Of a stretch of 64,000 nucleotides of DNA, positions 42,986 through 51,370 are shown piece by piece. A program made the translations under genes and the position numbers. The notes beneath the pieces were generated by a model, which did no database searches, was not told where the DNA came from, and saw only the letters and a program-made list of their open reading frames with translations. The DNA is taken from NCBI GenBank assembly GCA_003209165.1, contig QCSL01000001.1, positions 62,001 to 126,000 of the forward strand, read 5' to 3'. The stretch is from Synechococcus sp. AG-670-B23. GTDB lineage: Bacteria > Cyanobacteriota > Cyanobacteriia > PCC-6307 > Cyanobiaceae. The number at the start of each line of letters is the position of its first letter. Position 1 is the first letter of the stretch.

Positions 42986-45316
42986 GTGACCCTCACTCCA
43001 AACCGTATGGAGACCGCTGCGGGAGTTGTCGCCGGGTTCGGCGACTTTCCTGCAACAGCCCCTGCAGCCAATCCGGTCTTCTATCGCACTTACAGCCGTA
43101 AAACTCCCAGCGGCCGGGAGAGCTGGAGCCAGGTCGGCGCGCGGAACCTTGAAGGCCTGCGTCAGCTGGGCAATCTCAACGCCGAGGAAGTGGCTCTGCT
43201 GGCTCGCATGCAGACCGAGAAAAAGGCTCTTCCCTCAGGCCGCTGGCTCTGGATCGGCGGCACCCGCTGGATCGAGCAGCCCGAAAACTTCTCCGGCTCC
43301 TACAACTGCACCTCTACCAACTTGGTGGATTGGCAGGCCTTTGGTCTGATGATGGACCTAGCGATGATGGGTTGCGGCACCGGAGCCATCATCGAGCCGC
43401 ACCTCATCGACAGGCTTCCTGTGGTGCGCAACACCTTTGAAATCCTCTGCGTCAGCGAAATCGGTATCACTCCTGCGGCTGATCGCCAGGACGACTGCAC
43501 CCACAGCATTGATGGCAATAAGGTGACTATCAAGGTGGGCGACACCCGCCGGGGCTGGGTGGACAGCTACCAGCTGATGCTCGAGCTCAGCAGCGATCAA
43601 CGGTTCAAGGGCGGTCCGATTCAGATCGAGGTTGACCTCAGCGATGTGCGCCCTGTAGGGGAAACGCTTAAGGGTTTCGGCGGCATGGCCAACCCCGTGA
43701 AGCTGAAGGATCTCTACGGACGCGTTGCTCGGCTGCTGAACAAAGCCCAGGGCCGACGGCTCTCCTCGGTGGAGTGCTGCCTGCTGATCGACGAAGCCGC
43801 CGTCACGATCGTGGCCGGAAACATCCGTCGAAGCGCTGGCATGCGCCAGTTCGCCGCAGACGACCAAGCCGCTGCGTCGTCCAAGGACAATCTCTGGCAG
43901 CAAGACGAGGAGGGCAATTGGAGGATCGATCCAGAGCGCGATGCGCTGCGGATGGCCAACCACACCCGCGTGTATCACACCCGTCCCAGTAAGGACGTTG
44001 TTCATGCAGCGGTGACCAAGCAATTTCACTCAGGCGAAGGGGCGATCCAGTTCGCACCTGAAGCGATCGCTCGCTCCAATTCCGATCTGCTCAACACCCC
44101 TGAGCTGCGCACCGAGTTCATCGAGATCTACTGCGACCAGGGCCGCGAGGAAGCTGGACGCTGGCTGGCCGACAACCACGGACCCATCGGCGCCGACGAA
44201 CTTGAGCACCGTCTCAGCCGCTACGGATTGAATCCCTGCGGCGAGATCCTGGGTGCCGACTTCCACTGCAACCTCGCCGAGGTGCACCTCAACCAGATTG
44301 ACCCCAGCGATGAAGAAGGGCAGGCCGATGCCTTCCGTGCGGGTGCCCTATCAGTGGCTTGTCTGCTCAACCACCGTTTCGAGGTTGAGCGCTACCGCCA
44401 GAGCCGTGAGTGGGATCCAATTGTGGGCGTCAGCTTCACCGGCTTGTTCGACTTCTTCGTGCATGCCTTCGGAACTGAATGGCTGCGCTGGTGGGAAGCC
44501 GGCCGACCAGAAACAGAAGAGGGCTTGCGCTTCAAGGAGCAGGAAGCCGCTTACCTGAGCCGCTGGAAGGAGATCGTCAATCAAACAGTCTGGGAGTACT
44601 GCGACCGCCAGGGTCTACGTCGCCCCAACCGCTGCACCACAGTCCAGCCTGCCGGAACCAAGAGCTTGCTCACGGGAGCCGCACCCGGCTGGCATCCCCC
44701 CAAAGCCCAGCGCTTCATCCGCCGGATCACCTTCCGCAAAAACGATCCCGTGGCCATGGCCTGCATGGATTACGGCTACACCATTGTTCCCTCACAGTCC
44801 GACAAGGACGAGGAAGGTCGTCTCCTGAAGGATCCCTTTGACCCCCGCTGCACCGAATGGCTGGTGGAAATTCCCACCGAGGTGAGCTGGGCCAACCTTC
44901 CTGGTGCCGATGCTGTGGACATCAACGGCTTCAGTGCCATGGCGCAATTCGACTTCTACATGCAGGTGCAGCGGAACTACACCGCCCACAACACCTCTGC
45001 AACGATCGAATTTCGCGAGCACGAAATTGAACCGTTGGTTGATGCTTTGCATCAAGCCATGGAGCAGGGCCAGGGCTATATCTCCGCAGCACTGTTAGCC
45101 CGGTTTGATGCCAATGCCACCTTCCCCCGACTGCCGTTTGAGCCCATCAACGCTGAGACCTATGAGCGGATGCAAGCCGATGTGATCCAGCGTCGCGTCA
45201 GCACTGACTTCTTCCAAGCGCTGCAGCGTTACGACCAGGGTGAGCTGACGGAAGCAGGTCCCGCTGGCTGTGATTCCGATAAGTGTCTGCTGCCCCTGGC
45301 CAAACCGGCGAGCTGA
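42986..45316 (+). CDS. nrdJ: Adenosylcobalamin-dependent ribonucleotide reductase, class II
   Basis: Makes deoxyribonucleotides from ribonucleotides with coenzyme B12 as radical source. The monomeric class II type is supported by length (776 residues from the GTG start at MTLTPNRMETA) and by motifs: NCTSTNLVDWQAF, LNPCGEILGADFHCN (active-site Cys, Glu and second Cys) and the C-terminal redox pair GCDSDKCLLPL. A longer in-frame ATG start lies 60 bases upstream but enters the divergent promoter. It is the only ribonucleotide reductase in this window and demands cobalamin. A tRNA gene follows. Confidence 0.95.
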   Translation: MTLTPNRMETAAGVVAGFGDFPATAPAANPVFYRTYSRKTPSGRESWSQVGARNLEGLRQLGNLNAEEVALLARMQTEKKALPSGRWLWIGGTRWIEQPENFSGSYNCTSTNLVDWQAFGLMMDLAMMGCGTGAIIEPHLIDRLPVVRNTFEILCVSEIGITPAADRQDDCTHSIDGNKVTIKVGDTRRGWVDSYQLMLELSSDQRFKGGPIQIEVDLSDVRPVGETLKGFGGMANPVKLKDLYGRVARLLNKAQGRRLSSVECCLLIDEAAVTIVAGNIRRSAGMRQFAADDQAAASSKDNLWQQDEEGNWRIDPERDALRMANHTRVYHTRPSKDVVHAAVTKQFHSGEGAIQFAPEAIARSNSDLLNTPELRTEFIEIYCDQGREEAGRWLADNHGPIGADELEHRLSRYGLNPCGEILGADFHCNLAEVHLNQIDPSDEEGQADAFRAGALSVACLLNHRFEVERYRQSREWDPIVGVSFTGLFDFFVHAFGTEWLRWWEAGRPETEEGLRFKEQEAAYLSRWKEIVNQTVWEYCDRQGLRRPNRCTTVQPAGTKSLLTGAAPGWHPPKAQRFIRRITFRKNDPVAMACMDYGYTIVPSQSDKDEEGRLLKDPFDPRCTEWLVEIPTEVSWANLPGADAVDINGFSAMAQFDFYMQVQRNYTAHNTSATIEFREHEIEPLVDALHQAMEQGQGYISAALLARFDANATFPRLPFEPINAETYERMQADVIQRRVSTDFFQALQRYDQGELTEAGPAGCDSDKCLLPLAKPAS

Positions 45317-45374
45317 GCTGGGATCACACCCCGATACAGTTGTTAGGTGTTCTGCGGGGCACCTGACAACCTCT

Positions 45375-45461
45375 GGAGAGGTGGTCGAGTGGTTTATGGC
45401 TCTGGTCTTGAAAACCAGCGTGTCTTCACGGGCACCGTGGGTTCGAATCCCACCCTCTCCG
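45375..45461 (+). tRNA. tRNA-Ser(UGA)
   Basis: 87 bases. Acceptor GGAGAGG pairs with CCTCTCC, with G as discriminator. The anticodon arm CTGGT-CTTGAAA-ACCAG holds TGA at 45409-45411, a long variable arm follows as in serine tRNAs, and the T-arm is GTGGG-TTCGAAT-CCCAC. CCA is not encoded. A T-run follows directly. Confidence 0.96.
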
Positions 45462-45469
45462 TTTTTTTT
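45462..45469 (+). terminator. T-run after tRNA-Ser
   Basis: Eight T residues directly after the tRNA. The tRNA's own 3' stem may serve as the hairpin. No separate stem-loop is seen. Confidence 0.45.
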
Positions 45470-45665
45470 CAAACAGAATCAACGATCACGAGGACCATTG
45501 GTTCTAGATGAATAAGGTAATGTTGCGTGGCCGACGGCGATGCAACACCGGAGCGATTCGACCACTTCAATACACTGACGTGGTTATCGGTACGCTTCGA
45601 TACACAACCAGATTTCTTAAGAATGCAATGGGCTTGACCCCGCCAAAGCAGGGTCAAATGCCAGC

Positions 45666-45803
45666 ATGTTGCACTCAGCTCAGCCAGGCTTCCGAGCCCA
45701 GTCAGCGACTTGGCAAGGCCACTATGAGCTGAATCGTCCGGGTTTTAAAAGGCTGATCTGTGATTTCTGCAAATCCATAAAATGCGGCCAAGGCCCGAAA
45801 TGA
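45666..45803 (+). CDS. Cys-rich mini-protein, 45 aa
   Basis: Reads MLHSAQPGFRAQSATWQGHY, ELNRPGFKRL and ICDFCKSIKCGQGPK. The end holds three Cys in C-x-x-C-x(4)-C spacing, compatible with a metal site. No ribosome site of note precedes the ATG. The coherence of the sequence and the Cys pattern make it plausible, but no family can be named. Confidence 0.4.
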   Translation: MLHSAQPGFRAQSATWQGHYELNRPGFKRLICDFCKSIKCGQGPK

Positions 45804-46872
45804 TTACCTCTTAGATGGCCAGGGCAGAACTGCGATGCAATCGAAGATCGGTGAAAGATTGCTCCAATGGGGGCACAGAGAACAAGTTCGAAAAACACAA
45901 AATTAGATAAGGCTCTGCAGATCGCTTGCGTCAGAAAATGAGGAAGAGGAGGTTATGAATGGTTATCAGAAAAAAACCACGCCACAGAAATATTTGATGG
46001 TCTTGAGTGGGCACAGACCTAAAAAAAATCCTGTAAACAAATAAGTTTAACTCGTCTTACTCGAAACCTCGATGCTGCTTCCGTCAAAATCTAAAATATA
46101 AGCTGACCTCTCAGTCACCATTTCACGCAGTTCTCGGCGCAAAATGAAGAGCAAATCAGTTTCGCCATCTTTGCAGGCTTCTACGTGCCGACAGTAATAA
46201 GAAGAATATCCAGAGCAGGGATTTTTAGCTCTGCGATCCTGGTACGACGTGATCTTCCATCAACGAACGAACGATACGACAAAAAGAGTGTTGCTCCTGG
46301 ATTTCCATCACGCGAAATCGCGCAACACATTTTGCATGCTGCGGTTCAGCGATGCGCAATAAGCCTTCAGGAGAGTGTGCTCTGCCTCAGTCAACCTGAC
46401 GTCGACGACATTGTCCGTTTGAACTGAGGCTCGTCCATCGGTTCCGATGTCCTGAAGAGAATATTATAGCCGCATTTATGCAAAATTTGCATGAAAACAG
46501 GATTCACTCTGCAGATAGACTGTGGATATCTTGATTCGTCAGGAATGTTTAATATCGAGGTCCTTTGAGCGTATGGATTTACGACAACATTCCATGTTGA
46601 TTGCAGTCACTTAACCAATACCTCTTGCTACTGAGCAGCGATCAAAAGAGCATGGTTTCAATCTCTACAGGAAGCCTGAACAGGCCAAGAGCACTTGGCG
46701 ATCGAGCACCATTCTTGCCGACGAAACAACGCTGCAAGGCGTACGCCGCTGTGATCGCACAGCAGGAGCGGTAACCACGGCCAAGCGACGTATGTGAAGC
46801 CCAGAAAATACCTAAGAGTTGCTTAGGGGTAACCCTCAAGTTACTTTGAAGTTGCTTCGCAGCATACGGGTC
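45804..46872. other. Gene-poor stretch downstream of tRNA-Ser
   Basis: About 1.07 kb. On the plus strand an ATG at 45955 after a GAGGAAGAGGAGG run opens 29 codons (MNGYQKKTTPQKYLMVLSGH). On the minus strand the startless ORF described next occupies 46047-46259. A plus-strand ORF at 46185-46427 has no protein character and overlaps it. The remainder shows nothing recognisable. Confidence 0.35.
46047..46259 (-). pseudogene. Coherent ORF lacking a start codon
   Basis: Seventy codons from just after a TGA to a TAA read ITSYQDRRAKNPCSGYSSYY, CRHVEACKDGETDLLFILRR, ELREMVTERSAYILDFDGSS. Three Cys in the first half suggest a folded small protein. The only possible in-frame starts are a TTG late in the frame (before LFILRRELRE). 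In another frame an ATG just upstream (MEDHVVPG) points into it, so a frameshift near the 5' end is likely. No family recognised. Confidence 0.35.
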
Positions 46873-47109
46873 ATGATCAATACCTCCACCCGCGAGAACC
46901 AGGTCAAGCTCACGGTCTCCGTTCCTCCGAGTCTTCATGTGCTGCTTCGCAGCTGGGCCCTGTGCGAAGGGCGTGAGCTCACCAGTGTTGTACTTCAGTG
47001 CGTTGAGCTTTCGGTGCGCCAACTGAAGAGCAATGGCTCCATTCCCAGCGCAGCCATCCGTGCTTACGAAGTCGCCTGTGATAAACGCTTGGCAGTGGGA
47101 GGTCTTTGA
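46873..47109 (+). CDS. Ribbon-helix-helix-like small protein, 78 aa
   Basis: Reads MINTSTRENQVKLTVSVPPS, LHVLLRSWALCEGRELTSVV and ends with a short helical tail. The strand (VKLTVSVPPSL) plus two helices (LHVLLRSWALCEGRELTSVV, QCVELSVRQLK) is the CopG/Arc layout. It overlaps by four bases with the longest frame of the next gene, probably one operon. The target is unknown. Confidence 0.7.
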   Translation: MINTSTRENQVKLTVSVPPSLHVLLRSWALCEGRELTSVVLQCVELSVRQLKSNGSIPSAAIRAYEVACDKRLAVGGL

Positions 47110-47111
47110 TC

Positions 47112-47528
47112 ATGCAGATCGAACGGATCGAACAAGCGCTCCAGACGCCGGTCATGGACGCCGTAATTGCCCTGAGCGAACGGGTCCAAACTCTTCAGGA
47201 CAATCCTGAAGGGCGGATTTACACCGCCTATCGCGCCATTGATCAAACCCTGACCCTTGGCTATTGCGACAACATGGATGCCATCGGTGAACAGCTGCTT
47301 GGTCGGGATTTTGCGCTCCTAGCCAGTCGAAGGGGAACTCGCCGCGAGCAGCGGTTGCTGCTGCTCACCCTCAAGGAAATCGGAATCGCCAGCAGCTACA
47401 GCGATAACTGCTTCAACGCATCTCCGAATACGTTGAGCCATCTCAGACACCTGGGCTGGCCGTTGGGCAAACTCAAACCAGGCGTCAACAGCATCAACAA
47501 GCGCAAACGCTTCAACCCTGAGCGCTGA
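47112..47528 (+). CDS. Hypothetical protein, 138 aa, paired with RHH gene
   Basis: Helical protein (MQIERIEQALQTPVMDAVIA, then TAYRAIDQTLTLGYCDNMDA). The inner ATG is preferred to an upstream TTG in the overlap. The C-terminus is rich in Lys and Asn (LKPGVNSINKRKRFNPER). The gene sits directly behind the ribbon-helix-helix gene, which would fit a regulatory or toxin-antitoxin-like pair, but no toxin fold is recognised. Ends overlapping the convergent HIT gene by 17 bases. Confidence 0.6.
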   Translation: MQIERIEQALQTPVMDAVIALSERVQTLQDNPEGRIYTAYRAIDQTLTLGYCDNMDAIGEQLLGRDFALLASRRGTRREQRLLLLTLKEIGIASSYSDNCFNASPNTLSHLRHLGWPLGKLKPGVNSINKRKRFNPER

Positions 47529-47985
47529 TCAACGATCGGCAGCGTTGAACCAAAGACCCCACGGCGGCAGGATCTGCAGCAGCTCGATCTCCACGGTCCA
47601 TCGCTCGGTATAAGTCGGCAACCGCCCAGGCCTTGGAGGCAGTGTCATCCAGATGACGTGGGATGAGATGCAGATGAAGGTGCTGCGCCCCCTCTCCAAA
47701 GGCGATGGCATACACGCGCTCGCATCCGGTGATCTGCTTCACGAGGCCACTGGCATCGCGTACAGCGCGTCCCCAATCGGAGGCTTCTGCCTCGGAGAAA
47801 TCCACGGGGCCGGAACAGTGACGCAGCGAATCAAGCAGAAGCCAGCCGGGAAGAGGAGCTGGGTTGGGGTGATGGCGCAACACCCAGTGCTCGGAGCGCT
47901 GAATCTCGTAAAGCTCTCGAGCTGCAGGATCGGCATGCAGCAGGCAGATGGCACATTTTTCCACGGGGATGATCTTCAGCGACAA
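47512..47985 (-). CDS. HIT-family nucleotide hydrolase or transferase
   Basis: The histidine triad is HLHLHLIPRHLDD near residue 103, the H-phi-H-phi-H-phi-phi pattern of the superfamily. An N-terminal C-x-x-C (EKCAICLLH) may bind zinc as in several HIT proteins. 157 residues. Substrate (nucleoside phosphoramidate, Ap4A or other) not known. Overlaps the upstream membrane-protein gene by ten bases. Confidence 0.85.
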   Translation of the reverse strand: MSLKIIPVEKCAICLLHADPAARELYEIQRSEHWVLRHHPNPAPLPGWLLLDSLRHCSGPVDFSEAEASDWGRAVRDASGLVKQITGCERVYAIAFGEGAQHLHLHLIPRHLDDTASKAWAVADLYRAMDRGDRAAADPAAVGSLVQRCRSLISAQG

Positions 47986-48287
47986 ACTGCACCACGGACG
48001 TTATCGATCAAGCCGCAGTCGATAATAAGTCCGATCAACACCACCAAAAGTCCGCTGAACGAGGACGCGCCTCTAAACGAGGCCACAGCCCAGCAAAAAC
48101 CGAGTGTTGTTGTAGGGAGAAACAGCAAGCCCAGGACAGGCAGCACTGGGTTGGGAACACCGCCACCACTGAACAGCTGCATCAAGAAGCTGCTGTTGAT
48201 GAACCACATCAATACCAAAACAAGGCGCGGGGCCAGCAGGCCAATCGCCGCCAGAAGACACATCGCAGTGCATGGAAGCTGAGTCAT
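47976..48287 (-). CDS. Small conserved-type membrane protein, 103 aa
   Basis: Three or four hydrophobic segments: AMCLLAAIGLLAPRLVLVLM, FLPTTTLGFCWAVASF and LLVVLIGLIIDCGL, with a Gly/Pro turn GGGVPNPVLPVLGLL. No family recognised. Translation is probably coupled to the HIT gene through the ten-base overlap. Confidence 0.65.
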   Translation of the reverse strand: MTQLPCTAMCLLAAIGLLAPRLVLVLMWFINSSFLMQLFSGGGVPNPVLPVLGLLFLPTTTLGFCWAVASFRGASSFSGLLVVLIGLIIDCGLIDNVRGAVCR

Positions 48288-48332
48288 CCATAGTGGCGTC
48301 AGCTGGTGGCAACATTGTCGTCACCAGAAGAT

Positions 48333-49028
48333 TTAGATTTCGAGGGAGCAATTCATCGCCAACTCAAAGGGAACCGACGCGTTCGGCAACGACAAGAGAT
48401 TGCTGGAAAGGGACGCAAGGTCGTCGGGTTGGGTCATCTCGGCGGGCTCGATGGCCGTCACCGAACGAGCCATATCGGTATTGACCCAACTGGGACAGAT
48501 AGCGGTCACGCGAATCCCGTTGTCCCAACCTTCATTACGCATGCTCTGACAGAGCCCCATCAAGGCGAATTTGCTGACGGGGTAGCCCGCCATTCGACCT
48601 TTGACGCGTTTGCCACTCATCGACACAAGTACCTGAATCCGTCCATGGCCGCTGGACACCAGGAACGGCCAGGCAGCACGGGTCAACCACCATGGCCCCT
48701 TCACATTGATTGCCCAGAGTTCATCCAGCTGCTGCTCCTCACTATCGGCAAACAGCAGCGGTGTGCGGTGCAAAATCCCCGCGCAGTGAATCAGGGTGTC
48801 GATGTCTCCCCACTGACGAATGGTGCTGCCAACCCAGACTTCAGCACTGGACGGATCGTTGGCGTCGTAGGCGCGATGCAGAACACCCTCCACGTCCAGA
48901 TCTGTTCCCCTTAAAGCCTCTGGATCCCTTAAACCAAGACTGAGGCGGTGACCATCGTTGAGCAACCGCCTGGCAATGGAACGTCCAATGCCACGACTGG
49001 CTCCGGTGAGCAAAACCGTGCGTTGCAT
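48333..49028 (-). CDS. Short-chain dehydrogenase/reductase
   Basis: NAD(P)-binding oxidoreductase with TGASRGIGRSIARRLL at residues 8-23, the Asn-Ala-Gly position replaced by HCAGI, the catalytic Ser in LVSMSGKRV and Y-x-x-x-K as YPVSKFALMGL. 231 residues, slightly short for the family. Substrate unknown. It abuts the LOG-like gene by sharing one base, suggesting an operon. Confidence 0.87.
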   Translation of the reverse strand: MQRTVLLTGASRGIGRSIARRLLNDGHRLSLGLRDPEALRGTDLDVEGVLHRAYDANDPSSAEVWVGSTIRQWGDIDTLIHCAGILHRTPLLFADSEEQQLDELWAINVKGPWWLTRAAWPFLVSSGHGRIQVLVSMSGKRVKGRMAGYPVSKFALMGLCQSMRNEGWDNGIRVTAICPSWVNTDMARSVTAIEPAEMTQPDDLASLSSNLLSLPNASVPFELAMNCSLEI

Positions 49029-49588
49029 CAGGGCGCGTTAATGAGTCGATGAATTAGCAATTGTGGCGTTGTTGTGTGCTCTAGTAGCGCGCGATTCCGC
49101 TCGGATAGAAAGCCCGTCGAAACGCTGTGATCAAGAAATCTCAGCAAGTCGTCGAAGTAGCCATTCAGGTTGAGCATGCCGATGGGTTTGGCATGAAAAT
49201 GCAGCTGAGCCCAGGTCAAGGCTTCAAACAACTCTTCGAGGGTCTCGAGGCCTCCGGGCATGGCCACGACTGCATCGGCCAGTTCAAGCATCCGCCCCTT
49301 GTGCTCGTGTATCGAGCCAACAACCTCCAGATGGGTCAAGCCGGTGTGCATCACCTCATAGAGGATTAACGCCTCCTGGATCACCCCGATCGCGTCCCCT
49401 CCAGAAGCCAAAGCGGCATCAGCGATAACGCCCATCAAGCCAATCCGAGCTCCTCCATAAACCAAGGCGATGGCCTGGGAGGCGATCAGTGCACTCAGCA
49501 CAGTGGCAGCAACCTTGAAAAGGCTTGAGTCGCCGCTCGAGGAGCCGCGATACACAGCGATCCTTTTTAGGGGCTTAGTTATGACCAA
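49028..49588 (-). CDS. LOG-family protein with altered signature
   Basis: Related to the LONELY GUY phosphoribohydrolases (cytokinin riboside monophosphate or general nucleotide N-glycosidase). The layout is typical: AVYRGSSSGDSSLFKVAATV, GGARIGLMGVIADAALASGG, then AMPGGLETLEELFEALTW. The usual PGGxGTxEE reads PGGLETLEE here (Gly to Glu), and the MHERK region is IHEHKGRM. These changes in catalytic or nucleotide loops suggest altered or lost activity. 186 residues; the start is the first Met. Confidence 0.8.
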   Translation of the reverse strand: MVITKPLKRIAVYRGSSSGDSSLFKVAATVLSALIASQAIALVYGGARIGLMGVIADAALASGGDAIGVIQEALILYEVMHTGLTHLEVVGSIHEHKGRMLELADAVVAMPGGLETLEELFEALTWAQLHFHAKPIGMLNLNGYFDDLLRFLDHSVSTGFLSERNRALLEHTTTPQLLIHRLINAP

Positions 49589-49950
49589 CTACCTTGTCGT
49601 ACCAACGATTTTAGCAAGCGTGAGTAAGAGCTGCTAGTAACGCGATCACAACAGAACTAAAGGGTTATTAACAGACGCAACTACAGAAGGGCTCAGGACT
49701 AGTGCTGCCAGTACTGCGGTGGTGATCTTGTTCATTCCTTTGTCCACTGTTTCTTGGTACGTCCACCGTTCACGCATGCCATGCCCAAAACCAATGTCAT
49801 TGTGTTTATTTTTAACAGGTTTGTCGTCCTTGCTACCAAAATAACCTGATAAAAAGTTGTTGTTCGGTTATCACTAAAGACCCTCAGTCACACTTTCTTC
49901 GTGTTCGGCATGCAGCTGCCTAGCTTCATTTTTGGTTGCTGGAGGTCTGG
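49589..49950. other. Intergenic region with a truncated secreted mini-protein
   Basis: Contains the 29-codon minus-strand frame listed next. Otherwise no gene is evident on either strand, and no clear terminator. Confidence 0.35.
49646..49735 (-). CDS. Possible secreted peptide or truncated gene, 29 aa
   Basis: MNKITTAVLAALVLSPSVVA then SVNNPLVLL, essentially a signal peptide with a few residues behind it. An AAAGGA precedes the ATG. An upstream in-frame ATG would give 43 residues. It may be what remains of a longer exported protein. Confidence 0.3.
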   Translation of the reverse strand: MNKITTAVLAALVLSPSVVASVNNPLVLL

Positions 49951-50160
49951 TTGCCTAGAAAAACAAGAGGATGGACGCCAGTGGAGAAGCTGGAGTTTGC
50001 AATGAAATGGGAAAACATCCGTGTTGCTTATTTCAAAGAGAAAGGAGACAATGAAAAAGCCGATGAGCTCACCCAAAAGATAAAGTTCATCAAGGTAGAA
50101 CTAACTATTGCTGGCTACCACTTACGAGACGATAGTGAAAAGATATTCTATTCTCACTAA
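49951..50160 (+). CDS. Small hypothetical protein, 69 aa
   Basis: TTG start six bases after a GGAGG ribosome site, which decides the start. Basic, helical: PRKTRGWTPVEKLEFAMKWE, NIRVAYFKEKGDNEKADELT, then KIKFIKVELTIAGYHLRD. No family recognised. The gene is isolated, with an A+T-rich base composition unlike the SDR gene downstream. Confidence 0.5.
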   Translation: MPRKTRGWTPVEKLEFAMKWENIRVAYFKEKGDNEKADELTQKIKFIKVELTIAGYHLRDDSEKIFYSH

Positions 50161-50237
50161 GGGAATCTTTATTGTCTTCTCAATACCTCACAACACTGCA
50201 TTAAGTGTCTTGTAAAGCTCCTCGGTCAATTTGATGA

Positions 50238-50393
50238 CAGCGACGTTCGGCCAGGTTCAGTCAGCCTGGAGACAAGCCAAAACGGATCCGCAAACCGGAG
50301 GGTGTGGCCTTCGATCCCGATCAGAAAAAGCTGTACGTGGTGAGCGATCGTGACTCGGATCTCTACTTGTTCAAGCTCCATGACGACAGCTGA
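50238..50393 (+). pseudogene. C-terminal remnant of an SdiA-regulated-type beta-propeller protein
   Basis: The open frame reads KPKRIRKPEGVAFDPDQKKL then YVVSDRDSDLYLFKLHDDS before its stop. The pattern PEGVAFDP...LYVVSD...LYLFK is the last blade of a propeller in the SdiA-regulated/esterase-like families. No start exists, and the frame is closed 5' by a TGA, so the rest of the gene is missing. The end overlaps the start of the SDR gene by 14 bases. Confidence 0.55.
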
Positions 50394-51333
50394 ACGGCGC
50401 AGAGTATTGATCACTGGTGCCAGCAGCGGCATTGGCCTTGAAGCTGCAAAGATCCTGTTGGCCCGCGGTGATGATCTGACCGTTATTTGCCGAAATGCAG
50501 AACGAGCCGATCTGACCCGCAGCGCGTTGTTGGGTTCCGTTGAAACCTGTGTTGCCGATCTGGCGGACCTTGACTCGGTAGCCAAGGCAATCGAAGGCCT
50601 CCGCCGTAACCAGATGCCATTCGATGCACTGGTGCTGAATGCTGGGTTGCAATACGCCGGCCATGGCTCCCCCCGCTGGAGTGCACAGGGCATTGAACTC
50701 ACCTTTGCAGTGAACCACTTGGCCCATCAATTCCTGGCTGAAGGATTGAAAGCACAGACCCGCGCCATCGTGATCACCGCCTCTGAGGTGCACAACCCAT
50801 CCACCGGCGGAGGACGGGTTGGCCAGTCTGCAGGCCTGGGCATGCTGGAAGGGCTGCGCCAGGGACCGGGAGCCCCCATGGTTGACGGAGAGAGCCGGTT
50901 CAATGCAGATAAGGCCTACAAAGACAGCAAGCTCTGCAATCTGCTGATGGCCCAACAGATCCATCGGCAGCGCCCTGATGTGCCTGTTGTGGCCTGGAGT
51001 CCGGGGCTGGTGATTCCTCGGACATCGGAGGGGTTTTTCAGAAACAGTCGCCAAGCCAACCCCTTTGGGCAGGTTTTGTTTGGGTTGATAGCCCGAGATC
51101 TATTGAGAGTGACGGAAAGCGTTGAACGAGCTGGTGAACTGCTGGTTCAGCTCATCAATGAACAGCTTCACCAGCCGGGATTCAGCTACTGGAGCAATGG
51201 ACTGTTGGGTCCCGGCCGGCATCAATTCAACTCAACCGAACCCTCCGAGGAAGCGAATGACAGCGACAAAGCCACGATGCTCTGGATGTTGTCGAACGAT
51301 CTGATCAACTCTTTGCTGGCGCAATCAATCTGA
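50380..51333 (+). CDS. Short-chain dehydrogenase related to protochlorophyllide reductase
   Basis: 317 residues from MTTAERRRVLITGASSGIGL. The nucleotide fold has TGASSGIG; LVLNAGLQYAG is the N-A-G motif, and the catalytic Y-x-x-x-K is YKDSKLCNLLMAQQ, the exact form found in light-dependent POR. However, the Cys-rich loop of POR and its SDR insert are only partly seen, so I call it POR-like and do not assign chlorophyll synthesis. A long Ser/Asp/Glu-containing tail (TEPSEEANDSDKATMLWMLS) follows. Confidence 0.82.
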   Translation: MTTAERRRVLITGASSGIGLEAAKILLARGDDLTVICRNAERADLTRSALLGSVETCVADLADLDSVAKAIEGLRRNQMPFDALVLNAGLQYAGHGSPRWSAQGIELTFAVNHLAHQFLAEGLKAQTRAIVITASEVHNPSTGGGRVGQSAGLGMLEGLRQGPGAPMVDGESRFNADKAYKDSKLCNLLMAQQIHRQRPDVPVVAWSPGLVIPRTSEGFFRNSRQANPFGQVLFGLIARDLLRVTESVERAGELLVQLINEQLHQPGFSYWSNGLLGPGRHQFNSTEPSEEANDSDKATMLWMLSNDLINSLLAQSI

Positions 51334-51370
51334 ACAGCTCAGCAGACTGCAAAACGATCACCAACATGAA

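Noticed and set aside
45508-45732. 74-codon ORF after tRNA-Ser
   Set aside because: Low-quality composition; the small Cys-containing frame at 45666 in another frame is more credible.
46185-46427. 80-codon plus-strand ORF
   Set aside because: Poor composition and partly antisense to the coherent startless frame on the minus strand.
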